Of a DNA stretch of 64,000 nt, positions 55,189 to 64,000 are shown one piece after another. The DNA lies in assembly GCA_046347015.1 (NCBI GenBank), contig JAXMHA010000001.1:62001-126000 (forward strand), in the 5' to 3' direction. The stretch's first letter is position 1, and each line of letters begins with the position of its first letter. Under the pieces are notes generated by a model that worked only from the letters and a program-made list of their open reading frames with translations, was not told where the DNA came from and did not search any database. The translations under genes and the position numbers were made by a program. Source of the DNA: Dokdonella_A sp046347015 (lineage in GTDB: Bacteria; Pseudomonadota; Gammaproteobacteria; Xanthomonadales; Rhodanobacteraceae).

Positions 55189-55921
55189 ATGACGATGCCG
55201 CGCCTGCTGTCGTTCCTGTTCGTGCTGGTGCCTTGCCTTGCCTCCGCATCCACCGCGGATGTCCCGCTCCACCCGTTCCACGCCGAGTACCGCACGTTGC
55301 GCGATGGCGATGCCGTGGGCATCACGATGCTCGTCCTCGCCACGGCCGCCGACGGGACCTGGACACTGACCAGCGAAACACGCGGCACCAACGGCCTCGC
55401 AAGGCTGGCCGGCATCCATGTCGTCGAAACCTCGCATTTCCGCTGGATCGACGGCCACCTGCAGGCGCTGGACTACGACTACCGGCAGGATTCCGCGTTC
55501 AAGTCACGGCGGCGCCATGCCGACTTCGACTGGGCGACCTCGACGGCGAGCGTGACCGAGGGTCACGAGAGCCATCGCTACCCGGTTCCTGGCAACGTGA
55601 TCGATCGCCAGTCGGTGACGCTGGCGCTCGCGCTCGCGTTGGCCCGAGGCGCTTCCGACCTGTCGTTCCCGGTCGCCGTGAAGGATCGCGTCGAAACGGT
55701 GGACTACCGGCGCGCCGGGGAGGAACCGGTCACCGTGCCGGCCGGCACGTTGCCGCGCGGTCGCGGTGACCCGCGCCGCGGGTCCGGAAGGCAGCCGCAA
55801 GCGCGTGTCCGAAGTCTGGTTCGCGCCGTCGCTGCGCTGGTTGCCGGTGCGGATCCGGCAGAGCAGCGGCAAGGGCGACGACGTGACACTGGAACTCGCG
55901 GCAATTCCGCCCGCGGGTTGA
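55189..55921 (+). pseudogene. DUF3108 exported protein gene with an apparent frameshift
   Basis: The frame opens at ATG 55189 (or 55195). It codes for a signal peptide (LLSFLFVLVPCLASAS) and a DUF3108 domain (PFHAEYRTLRDGDAVGITML, HFRWIDGHLQALDYDYRQDS, DYRRAGEEPVTVPAGTL). At about 55753-55756 the match leaves this frame. In the next frame the expected ending continues (AVAVTRAAGPEGSRKRVSEV, WFAPSLRWLPVRIRQSSGK) to a stop at 55919-55921, eleven bases before the murA stop. One extra C in TTGCCGCGCGG explains it. A sequencing error is as likely as a real lesion. Read unshifted, the protein would run on with an Arg/Gly/Pro-rich, non-native tail. It lies behind purN, a common place for DUF3108 genes. 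Confidence 0.8.
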
Positions 55922-55931
55922 ACGCGCCGCC

Positions 55932-57191
<1,260 letters not shown>

Positions 57192-57269
57192 GCGCGAGGA
57201 AGCCCGAAACGAGTGGTTGGAATGCGGAAATTGCCGCGGGCGGTATCGCCGCCGGTGCCGGGACGACGA

Positions 57270-57512
57270 TCAGGAACCCGCACCGCCGGCTTCTTCCGGC
57301 GTCAGGGTGGTCAACGACAGCGCATGGATCGCGCCGCCCATCAGGTCCCCCAGCGCGCGATACACGAGCCGATGGCGCGCCAGCGGTCGCTGGTCCCGGA
57401 ACGCCGCGCTGACGATGCGCGCTTCGAAGTGCACGCCATCCGCGCCGCTCACGTCGACCTGCGCGTCGGGCAGCGCATGCTGGATCAGGTTCCGGATCGT
57501 GCCGCTGTCCAT
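57270..57512 (-). CDS. ibaG: BolA family protein (IbaG-like)
   Basis: Predicted 80-residue protein starting at ATG 57512. It shows the BolA fold pattern: IRNLIQHALPDAQVDVSGAD, GVHFEARIVSAAFRDQRPLA, RHRLVYRALGDLMGGAIHAL. The short length and position before murA identify IbaG (YrbA), which with monothiol glutaredoxins helps Fe-S or heme handling. It is divergent from kdsD, with 135 bases between. Confidence 0.93.
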   Translation of the reverse strand: MDSGTIRNLIQHALPDAQVDVSGADGVHFEARIVSAAFRDQRPLARHRLVYRALGDLMGGAIHALSLTTLTPEEAGGAGS

Positions 57513-57647
57513 CGGCGGATTGTACGCCGACCCCGATCCGGGTCTGCGACGCGAAGCCGCAGTCGATCGTCCCCTTCCCGGCCGGCCCGGTCCGTCCGCA
57601 CCGGGCGCGCAGTCCCCGTTCGCGGATACAATACCGGGAGAAACCGC

Positions 57648-58736
57648 ATGACCCCTGCGCTGGCGCCAGCCTCCTTGCACACGTCCGCCCCCAACCTGTC
57701 GGTCCCGGACCCGATGGCCGCGGGGATCGACCCGGCCTCCTCGCCACGCGGCGCTTCGGGCCTCGACCCGGTGCGGATTGCGGCGAGCGCGCGCAACGTG
57801 ATCGCGGTCGAAGCGCGCGGCATCGCGATGCTGAAGGACCGCATCGACGATCGCTTCCTGCGCGCCTGCGCGCTGCTGTTCGAGTGCTCCGGGCGCGTGG
57901 TCGTCTCCGGGATGGGCAAGTCGGGCCACATCGCCCGCAAGATCGCGGCGACACTGGCGTCGACCGGCACGCCGGCTTTTTTCGTGCACCCGGCCGAGGC
58001 GAGCCATGGCGACCTCGGCATGATCACCCGCGGCGACGTCGTGCTGGCGCTGTCGAACTCCGGCGAGACGGAAGAACTGTTGACGATCCTGCCGCTGATC
58101 AAGCGCCAGGGCATTCCGCTCATCGCGATGACCGGCAATGCGTCGTCGTCCCTCGCGCGGCTGGCCGACGTGCACCTCGACACCGGCGTGCAGGCGGAGG
58201 CCTGCCCACTCGGGCTCGCGCCGACGGCCAGCACGACGGCGACGCTCGTGATGGGCGACGCATTGGCCATCGCGCTGCTGGAAGCCCGCGGCTTCACCGA
58301 CGAGGATTTCGCGCGCTCGCATCCGGCCGGGAACCTCGGCCGCCGGCTGCTGTTGCGGATCGCGGACGTGATGCGCGCGGGCGAACAGATCCCGGCGGTG
58401 CCGCCCACGGCCTCGCTGACCCAGACCCTGGTCGAGATGACGCGCAAGGGCCTTGGCATGACGGCCATCGTCGGCGCGGACAACCGGTTGCTCGGCGTGT
58501 TCACCGATGGCGACCTGCGCCGCGCGATCGACGACGACGACATCGACCTTCGATCGACGCCCGTGACGCGCCTGATGACGGCGCAGCCGAAGACCATCAC
58601 CGCCGACAAGCTCGCGGTCGAGGCCGCACGGCTGATGGAGGCGTACAAGATCCACGCGCTGCTGGTGGTCGATGGCGACCGCCGCGTGGTCGGCGCGCTC
58701 AACATCCACGACCTCCTGAACGCCCGCGTCGTCTGA
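57648..58736 (+). CDS. kdsD: D-arabinose 5-phosphate isomerase
   Basis: Predicted 362-residue enzyme turning ribulose 5-P into arabinose 5-P for Kdo synthesis. ATG 57648 follows GGGAG. The SIS domain has VVSGMGKSGHIARKIAATLA and ALSNSGETEELLTILPLIKR, then EACPLGLAPTASTTATL and DEDFARSHPAGNLGRRLLLR. Two CBS domains follow (about 235-362, including TAIVGADNRLLGVFTDGDLR). The N-terminus is about 35 residues longer than E. coli KdsD and Pro/Ala-rich, probably disordered. It begins the run kdsD-kdsC-lptC-lptA-lptB-rpoN. Confidence 0.95.
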   Translation: MTPALAPASLHTSAPNLSVPDPMAAGIDPASSPRGASGLDPVRIAASARNVIAVEARGIAMLKDRIDDRFLRACALLFECSGRVVVSGMGKSGHIARKIAATLASTGTPAFFVHPAEASHGDLGMITRGDVVLALSNSGETEELLTILPLIKRQGIPLIAMTGNASSSLARLADVHLDTGVQAEACPLGLAPTASTTATLVMGDALAIALLEARGFTDEDFARSHPAGNLGRRLLLRIADVMRAGEQIPAVPPTASLTQTLVEMTRKGLGMTAIVGADNRLLGVFTDGDLRRAIDDDDIDLRSTPVTRLMTAQPKTITADKLAVEAARLMEAYKIHALLVVDGDRRVVGALNIHDLLNARVV

Positions 58737-58764
58737 AGGCGGCGCACGCGGGCGGGGCGCACCC

Positions 58765-59316
58765 ATGTCCTATTCCCACCTCGCCGACCTGCCCGCCGAC
58801 ATCCGCGCACGGGCAGCAAAGATCCGGCTTGCGGTGTTCGACGTTGACGGCGTCCTGACCGACGGGCGGCTCTGGTACGCCGAGGACGGGCGGGAACTGA
58901 AGGCGTTCCACGCCCATGACGGTTTCGGCTTCAAGCGGCTGCTGGCGAATGGCATCGAGGTCGCGATCATCAGCGCGCGGATGAGCCGGCTGGTCGTCGA
59001 GCGCATGGCCGAGCTCGGCGTCGCGCACGTCCACCAGGGGCAAGCCGACAAGCTGGCGTGCCTCGAGCGCCTGTCGCACGCGCTGGCGATCGAAGCCGAC
59101 GCGACCGCCTGCACCGGTGACGACCTGACCGACCTGCCGATGCTTCGGCGCGCGGGCCTCGCGGTCGCGACCGCGAACGCGCACCCGTGGGTCCGCGAGC
59201 ACGCGCACTGGCGCACCCGGCACGGCGGCGGTGAAGGGGCCGCGCGCGAAGTCTGCGACCTGATCCTTGCGGCGCAGGGCAAGGCCGATTCCGAACTCGC
59301 CGCGTACCTCCGGTGA
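58765..59316 (+). CDS. kdsC: 3-deoxy-D-manno-octulosonate 8-phosphate phosphatase
   Basis: Predicted 183-residue HAD phosphatase that releases Kdo from Kdo-8-P. HAD motif I LAVFDVDGVLTDGRL with the nucleophile Asp, motif II AIISARMS, and motif IV ACTGDDLTDLPMLRRAG. The size matches the capless C0 HAD family, which works as a tetramer. Its stop overlaps the lptC start by four bases (GTGA). Confidence 0.96.
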   Translation: MSYSHLADLPADIRARAAKIRLAVFDVDGVLTDGRLWYAEDGRELKAFHAHDGFGFKRLLANGIEVAIISARMSRLVVERMAELGVAHVHQGQADKLACLERLSHALAIEADATACTGDDLTDLPMLRRAGLAVATANAHPWVREHAHWRTRHGGGEGAAREVCDLILAAQGKADSELAAYLR

Positions 59317-59891
59317 TCGACCGGCGCCTCTGGCTGGCGATCGCCGTGCTGGCCGTGCTCGCGGCCGCGACCGAGGTTCTGGTCTGGCTGAACCGTCCGC
59401 CGCCGCGCAGCGATGCCTATGCCGGGCCACCGCGCTCGGATTACACGCTCGACGACTTCACGCTGAACTCGCTCGATGACGACGGCTCGCTGTCGCTGCG
59501 GGTCTCGGGGCCACGGCTCGCACGCGATGGCGCCAACGGCTCGATCTTCGTCACGCTGCCGCGCTTCGCGCTCTTCGACAATGCCGGCAACCCGTGGCAG
59601 GGCAACGCGCAAACCGCGTGGGTCAACAAGGATGGCTCGTTGATGAAGCTCGGTGGCAAGGTCGAGATGCATCGGGTGCCGTCCGCCAACGTCGCGCGCA
59701 TCGACATTGCCACGTCCGACCTGACCGCGTGGCCGAATGATCGTCGCGTTGCCACCGACGCGCCCGCGACCATCACGGAACCGGGCTCTATACTGCGCGG
59801 CACCGGCCTGCGCGCCGACCTCGACACCAAGGTCCTGGAGCTCCTGTCCGATGTCCATTCGACGCTGCAACCGAAGAGCAAGGGTGGCTGA
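59313..59891 (+). CDS. lptC: LPS export protein LptC
   Basis: Predicted 192-residue bitopic protein starting at GTG 59313. One N-terminal helix (WLAIAVLAVLAAATEVLVWL) anchors a periplasmic beta-jellyroll: DYTLDDFTLNSLDDDGSLSL, LPRFALFDNAG and TEPGSILRGTGLRADLDTKV, the last two typical of LptC. It takes LPS from LptBFG and passes it to LptA. It overlaps lptA by eight bases. Confidence 0.92.
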   Translation: MIDRRLWLAIAVLAVLAAATEVLVWLNRPPPRSDAYAGPPRSDYTLDDFTLNSLDDDGSLSLRVSGPRLARDGANGSIFVTLPRFALFDNAGNPWQGNAQTAWVNKDGSLMKLGGKVEMHRVPSANVARIDIATSDLTAWPNDRRVATDAPATITEPGSILRGTGLRADLDTKVLELLSDVHSTLQPKSKGG

Positions 59892-60477
59892 TGCGCGGGC
59901 AGTCGCCGCGCTCCTGCTGGCGCTGGTTCCAACCGTCGCGCTGGCACTCTCGAACGACCGCGAAAAACCGGCCAACATCGACGCCGACTCGTTCCGCACC
60001 GTGCAGGGTGGGCAGGCCGCCAAGGGCAGCAATGTCACCGTGTACAAGGGCGACGTCGCGTTCTCACAGGGCTCGATCAAGGGCCACGGCGACGAGGCGA
60101 CGGTTTATCAGGCTGCCTCGGGCGCAAAAGACGCCGGAACCGGGCGGATCGATCGCGTCGTCATCGTCGGAAAACCGGCGCATATCGAGCAGTTGCAGGA
60201 TGATGGCACCCTGATGAAGGCCGATGCCGACACGATCGACTACAGGTTGAATGCCGACACGATCGAACTCACTGGCCAAGTGACGCTGGTGCAGCAGGGT
60301 CGCGGTGAATTCCACGGCCCGCACATGACGTACAACACGACAACCGGCGTCATGGAAAGCGGCGGCTCCGGTGGCCGCATCCACATGACGATGCAACCAA
60401 AGCCGGCGGCCACCGGCAAGCCCGAACCGGCCGCAACCGGAACACCGAAGACGCCGTCACCCGACGGCACGCCCTGA
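59884..60477 (+). CDS. lptA: LPS transport periplasmic protein LptA
   Basis: Predicted 197-residue protein. GTG 59884 is chosen because a signal peptide follows directly (AVAALLLALVPTVALA). The OstA-like core shows KPANIDADSFRTVQ, VTVYKGDVAFSQGSIKGHGD and TIDYRLNADTIELTGQVTLV, ending in a Pro/Ala/Thr-rich tail. LptA bridges the periplasm in LPS export. Its stop overlaps the lptB start by one base (TGATG). Confidence 0.93.
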   Translation: MADARAVAALLLALVPTVALALSNDREKPANIDADSFRTVQGGQAAKGSNVTVYKGDVAFSQGSIKGHGDEATVYQAASGAKDAGTGRIDRVVIVGKPAHIEQLQDDGTLMKADADTIDYRLNADTIELTGQVTLVQQGRGEFHGPHMTYNTTTGVMESGGSGGRIHMTMQPKPAATGKPEPAATGTPKTPSPDGTP

Positions 60478-61196
60478 TGCTCGCCGCCCGGGCGCTCGCC
60501 AAGGCCTATCGGGGCCGGACCGTCGTGCGCGACTTCGAGTTCGCGCTCGCCGAGGGCGAGATCGTCGGCCTGCTCGGGCCGAATGGCGCCGGCAAGACGA
60601 CGTGCTTCTACATGATCGTGGGCCTGATCGCCGCGGATTCCGGCACGATCACCCTCGACGACCGCGACATCACGCTGCAGCCGATGCACGAACGGGCGCG
60701 GCTCGGCCTCGGCTACCTGCCGCAGGAACCATCGGTCTTTCGTCGCCTCACCGTCGCCGACAACATACTGGCGATCCTCGAACTGCGTCGCGATCTCGAC
60801 GCCTCGCAACGCCTGGGTGAACTCGCGGCCTTGCTCGACGACCTGCAGGTCGCGCACATCGCCGACCAGAAGGGTGTTTCGCTGTCGGGCGGGGAACGAC
60901 GCCGTGTCGAAATCGCCCGCGCGCTCGCGACGCGGCCCCGCTACATGCTGCTCGACGAGCCGTTCGCGGGCATCGATCCGATCTCGGTCGTCGACATCCA
61001 GCGCATCGTGCTGCAACTCAAGGCCCGCGGCATTGGCGTCCTGATCACCGACCACAACGTCCGCGAGACGCTCGGCATCTGCGATCGCGCCTACATCCTG
61101 AACGAGGGCAACGTCCTCGCCCATGGTGCCCCGGCCGAGATCCTCGCCGACGAGCGGGTGCGCGACGTCTATCTCGGCCGCGAGTTCCGCATGTAG
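60477..61196 (+). CDS. lptB: LPS export ABC transporter ATPase LptB
   Basis: Predicted 239-residue ATPase of the LptBFGC complex. Walker A GPNGAGKTT, Q-loop LPQEPSVFRRLTV, signature LSGGERRRVEIARAL, Walker B MLLDEPFAGIDPIS and ITDHNVRETLGICDRAYIL are standard for LptB. lptF and lptG are not nearby, as usual. It is followed by 124 bases before rpoN. Confidence 0.97.
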   Translation: MLAARALAKAYRGRTVVRDFEFALAEGEIVGLLGPNGAGKTTCFYMIVGLIAADSGTITLDDRDITLQPMHERARLGLGYLPQEPSVFRRLTVADNILAILELRRDLDASQRLGELAALLDDLQVAHIADQKGVSLSGGERRRVEIARALATRPRYMLLDEPFAGIDPISVVDIQRIVLQLKARGIGVLITDHNVRETLGICDRAYILNEGNVLAHGAPAEILADERVRDVYLGREFRM

Positions 61197-61320
61197 CCAC
61201 CCTGGCGCCGGCCACGCCGCGCCCCGAGACGGCGACGGAAAAACCGGACCTGTCGCCCTGCCCACATCGCGGGTTTGGGGGTACGATGCCCTTGGATCCC
61301 GACTCCGAATCCGCTTTGGC

Positions 61321-62736
61321 ATGAAACCTGCCCTCCAGCTGCGAGTCAACCAGTCGCTGTCGCTGACGCCCCAGCTCCAGCAGGCGATCCGGCTGCTCCA
61401 GTTGTCGCGCCCCGAACTCGAGCTGGAGTTGAATCAGGCGCTCGAGTCGAACCCGTTGCTCGAACTCGACGAACCGGTCGAAGACGGCGCCGCCGACGGC
61501 GAGGAGGCGTACGACGGCCCCGCCGAGGATGGCGCGGACGACGACGCGGGTGAAGACCGCGACGAGGTTCCGCTCGATCTTGCCGTCGATCGTTTCGACC
61601 ACCGCGGCCCGGCGCCCGATGACGAGTCGTTCGAACCGTCCGACGCCGAGGACGAGGACCTGCGCGACCACCTGCTCTGGCAGCTCAACCTGACTTCGAT
61701 GTCGGCGCGCGATCGCGCCGTCGGCGCGGCAATCATCGAAGCGGTCGACGACGACGGGTACCTGACGGAGTCCAACGAATCGATCCAGCTGGGCATCGCG
61801 GTGCTGCACGCCGTCTCGGTCGATGAAGTCGAAGCGGTCCGGCACTGTATCCAGCGCTTCGACCCCGTTGGCGTCGCGAGCCGCAGCCTTGCGGAATGCC
61901 TTGGCGTGCAGCTCGATGCGCTCGACCCGGCGACGCCGGGCCTCGCGCTCGCCCGGCGCCTCGTGACCGACCACATCGAGGCCCTCGCCCGCCAGGACCG
62001 CACGAAACTGCGCCAGCGCCTGCGTGTCGAGGAGGACGACCTCGACACCGCCATTGCGCTGATCCGGACACTGTCGCCGAAACCCGGCGTCGGCTACTCC
62101 GGCGGCAGCGCCGAATACGTCGCGCCGGATGCCTTCACGCGCAAGGTCGCCGGACGCTGGCAGGTCGCGCTCGCGCCCGGATGCCAGCCCCGGCTCGGCA
62201 TCAACGAACACTATGCCGGCCTGATCGCGAAGGCGCGCAGCGACGATGCCCATTACCTGAAGGCGCAACTGCAGGAAGCGCGCTGGCTGATCAAGAGCCT
62301 CAAGACCCGCGCGGAAACGATGCTGAAAGTCGCCCGCGCGATCGTCCGTGCGCAGGAGGCATTCCTCGAGTTCGGCGCCGAGGCGATGCGCCCGCTGGTG
62401 CTGAAGGATGTCGCGAGCGAGATCGGCATGCACGAATCGACGGTCAGCCGGGTCACGACGCGCAAGTACCTGCACACGCCGCGGGGCACGTTCGAGTTCA
62501 AGTATTTCTTCTCGAGCGGCGTCGCAACCGTCGACGGTGGCAGCGCGTCGGCGACCGCGATCCAGGCGATGCTCCGCAAGCTGATCGACGAGGAGGCACC
62601 CGCGCAGCCGCTGTCCGACCAGGCATTGACCGAGGAACTGCGCCGGCGCGGAATTACCGTCGCTCGGCGCACCGTCGCCAAATACCGGGAGGCCATGAAT
62701 ATTCCGTCATCGAACGAACGCAGCCGCCTTGGCTGA
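61321..62736 (+). CDS. rpoN: RNA polymerase sigma-54 factor
   Basis: Predicted 471-residue sigma factor starting at ATG 61321. Region I is Gln/Leu-rich (LQLRVNQSLSLTPQLQQAIR, LLQLSRPELELELNQALESN), region II is acidic, and region III ends with the helix-turn-helix (LKDVASEIGMHESTVSRVTT) and the RpoN box ARRTVAKYREA. It would serve the sigma-54 promoter at 33652-33667 together with the NtrC-type activator at 14669-16000. The upstream gap shows no confident promoter of its own. Confidence 0.97.
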   Translation: MKPALQLRVNQSLSLTPQLQQAIRLLQLSRPELELELNQALESNPLLELDEPVEDGAADGEEAYDGPAEDGADDDAGEDRDEVPLDLAVDRFDHRGPAPDDESFEPSDAEDEDLRDHLLWQLNLTSMSARDRAVGAAIIEAVDDDGYLTESNESIQLGIAVLHAVSVDEVEAVRHCIQRFDPVGVASRSLAECLGVQLDALDPATPGLALARRLVTDHIEALARQDRTKLRQRLRVEEDDLDTAIALIRTLSPKPGVGYSGGSAEYVAPDAFTRKVAGRWQVALAPGCQPRLGINEHYAGLIAKARSDDAHYLKAQLQEARWLIKSLKTRAETMLKVARAIVRAQEAFLEFGAEAMRPLVLKDVASEIGMHESTVSRVTTRKYLHTPRGTFEFKYFFSSGVATVDGGSASATAIQAMLRKLIDEEAPAQPLSDQALTEELRRRGITVARRTVAKYREAMNIPSSNERSRLG

Positions 62737-62812
62737 ACCGATCCACCGGTGGCTCGCGCGGCACGCGGGTCGCCGACCCAAGCCATTCCACAACGGACAC
62801 GAGGAGCCGATC

Positions 62813-63133
62813 ATGCGCATCGATGTCAAAGGCCGCCAGATCGACGTGACCCCCGCACTGGACAAGTACGCGAAGAACCGCTTCAAGCGCCTCGGGCAAC
62901 GCTTCGACCAACTGCAGGAGCTGACGATCGTCCTCAGCATCGAGAAGGTCGAGCACAAGGCCGAGGCAACCTTGCAACTTCCCGGGCGCATGCTGCACGC
63001 CGTCGCGACCGCGCCCGACATGTACGCGGCGATCGACATGCTGGCCGAAAAGGTCGACGCGCAGGTGAAGAAGTTCAAGGAAAAGCAGACCGCCCACCAC
63101 GCCGAAACCGTGCGCACGACGCGCTACGGTTGA
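62813..63133 (+). CDS. hpf: Ribosome hibernation promoting factor (short HPF)
   Basis: Predicted 106-residue protein. ATG 62813 is preceded by GAGGAG. It shows the HPF/YfiA fold: MRIDVKGRQIDVTPALDKYA, then RFKRLGQRFDQLQELTIVLS, AEATLQLPGRMLHAVATAPD and MYAAIDMLAEKVDAQVKKFK. It binds the 30S decoding centre in stationary phase. Its place between rpoN and ptsN is standard (yhbH). Confidence 0.96.
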   Translation: MRIDVKGRQIDVTPALDKYAKNRFKRLGQRFDQLQELTIVLSIEKVEHKAEATLQLPGRMLHAVATAPDMYAAIDMLAEKVDAQVKKFKEKQTAHHAETVRTTRYG

Positions 63134-63154
63134 GATCCCACCGACCGCACGCCG

Positions 63155-63604
63155 ATGCCGCTGTCCGCGATATTGCCCGTCGAACGGGTACGGGTCGGCC
63201 TGTCCGTGCCCACGAAGGGTGACTTGTTCGCGGAACTCGCGACGCTGCTCGCCGGCGAACTGCCGCGGACGGCGACCGAGGCGGCGTTGCAGGCGCGTGA
63301 ACGCCTGGGTTCAACCGGACTCGGCCGGGGCGTGGCGATTCCCCACGGCCGCAGCGCGGAAGCCGGAACGGTCCGCGCGGCGTTCGTGCGCCTCGCCGAG
63401 CCCATCGAATTCGGCGCCGACGACGGGCAGCCGGTCGACCTCGTGGCGGCCCTGATCGTGCCCGCGCATTTCACCGACCAGCACTTGCGCCTGCTGGCCG
63501 AGCTCGCCGAACTCTTCGGTGACCCGGACCGGGTTCGCGCAATGCGCGGCGCCGCGGATGCCGTTGCGCTGCATGCGCTGCTGGGCTCGCGCCCACGCGA
63601 CTGA
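63155..63604 (+). CDS. ptsN: Nitrogen-PTS EIIA component (PtsN)
   Basis: Predicted 149-residue regulatory phosphocarrier starting at ATG 63155. The phospho-accepting His64 is in GLGRGVAIPHGRS; the remaining EIIA(Ntr) pattern includes PVDLVAALIVPAHFTDQHLR and LLAELAELFGD. It takes part in regulatory signalling, for example on potassium and cell-envelope control. The hprK gene downstream suggests control by HPr kinase in this lineage. Confidence 0.95.
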   Translation: MPLSAILPVERVRVGLSVPTKGDLFAELATLLAGELPRTATEAALQARERLGSTGLGRGVAIPHGRSAEAGTVRAAFVRLAEPIEFGADDGQPVDLVAALIVPAHFTDQHLRLLAELAELFGDPDRVRAMRGAADAVALHALLGSRPRD

Positions 63605-63725
63605 CGCGGGCGGCGCGCGCGGCCCTCGCGCGGCTTCGGCCGCGGCTGTCCGCCGGGTGCCTTAGGCCGTAAACTCCGCACTTCCGGACGCCACGAGGCG
63701 AACGCGTCGTACGCGCACCCCCGTC

Positions 63726-64000
63726 ATGGACCGCCTGACCGCCCGCCAGCTTTTCGACACCGTCAACGAACGCCTGACGTTACGCTGGATCGCCGGCCTG
63801 CGCGGCGAAAACCGCGCCATCGAACCGGGCGGCGCCCGCATGCGGCGGCCGTCGATGGTCGGCTACCTCAACATCATCCATCCGAACCGCGTGCAGATCG
63901 TCGGGTCGGAGGAGCTCGCCTACCTCGACAGCCTCGATTCGCGCCAACGCTGGGAAACGGTGCAGAAGATCATCGGCTACCAACCGGTGGCACTGGTCGT
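63726..64000 (+). CDS. hprK: HPr kinase/phosphorylase, N-terminal part
   Basis: The gene starts at ATG 63726 and runs off the window end after about 91 codons. The N-terminal HprK domain is visible (LTARQLFDTVNERLTLRWIA, SMVGYLNIIHPNRVQIVGSE, ELAYLD). The kinase domain with the Walker A loop lies beyond the window. It fits the ptsN-hprK order found in proteobacteria that use HPr(Ser) phosphorylation for regulation. Confidence 0.92.
   Translation, partial: MDRLTARQLFDTVNERLTLRWIAGLRGENRAIEPGGARMRRPSMVGYLNIIHPNRVQIVGSEELAYLDSLDSRQRWETVQKIIGYQPVALV

Noticed and set aside
57627..57632. TACAAT as a -10 box for kdsD
   Set aside because: It lies so close to the start codon that transcription would begin within the ribosome site, and no -35 is found.
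63780..63983. Reverse-strand open frame inside hprK
   Set aside because: The forward frame is clearly the HprK N-terminal domain; the reverse frame has no features.

Overview
The window is 64 kb of GC-rich, densely packed chromosome, with no transposase, integrase, tRNA, rRNA or CRISPR array recognised. Gene content and order point to a gammaproteobacterium of the Xanthomonadales/Lysobacterales, probably near Rhodanobacteraceae. The signs are a SUF-only Fe-S operon led by a three-cysteine Rrf2 regulator, the AmgK-MurU muramate recycling pair, the order DUF2066 / CDP-alcohol transferase / AI-2E permease / Hda, the order kdsD-kdsC-lptC-lptA-lptB-rpoN-hpf-ptsN-hprK, and a secreted LRR protein ending in an IFADGFD motif. 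The taxon is inferred from gene content only.

Layout. 1-11 kb: the end of prfC, a membrane TPR protein, an operon lemA / M48 protease / sigma factor / anti-sigma-like protein, a secreted serine hydrolase, a TonB-like protein, a YqjD-YqjE-like trio, and a MetJ repressor with an unusual lysine/alanine-rich tail. A triple met box lies upstream of metJ. 11.5-16 kb: gcvH, gcvT, then an NtrY/NtrC-type two-component pair. 16-34 kb: the main feature, a reverse-strand cluster running from an HlyD-type membrane fusion protein through one MacB-type ATPase and a small exported protein to ten FtsX/MacB-like permeases, then a DUF885 peptidase and the NtrC/NtrY pair. The permeases fall into two types that alternate strictly as five A-B pairs. 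A good sigma-54 promoter sits just upstream of the HlyD gene, and rpoN itself is at 61.3 kb.

34-40 kb: DUF924, dusA, a GH144-like glucanase and an OmpR/QseC-like two-component system. 39.6-46.7 kb: the SUF operon (regulator, sufB, LprI-like gene, sufC, sufD, cupin, sufS, GNAT, Rieske). 47-53 kb: LRR protein, amgK-murU, hda, AI-2E permease, CDP-alcohol transferase, DUF2066. 53-57.5 kb: purM-purN, a frameshifted DUF3108 gene, murA and a BolA-family gene. 57.6-64 kb: Kdo synthesis, LPS transport, rpoN, ribosome hibernation and nitrogen-PTS genes, ending inside hprK.

How the parts fit. The kinase and regulator at 13.3-16 kb very probably switch on the permease operon through the sigma-54 promoter at 33.65 kb. 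One ATPase and one fusion protein would then serve five permease heterodimers. The substrate is unknown. The adjacent exported peptidase and the MacB/FtsX family suggest peptides or envelope-stress molecules, but that is inference.
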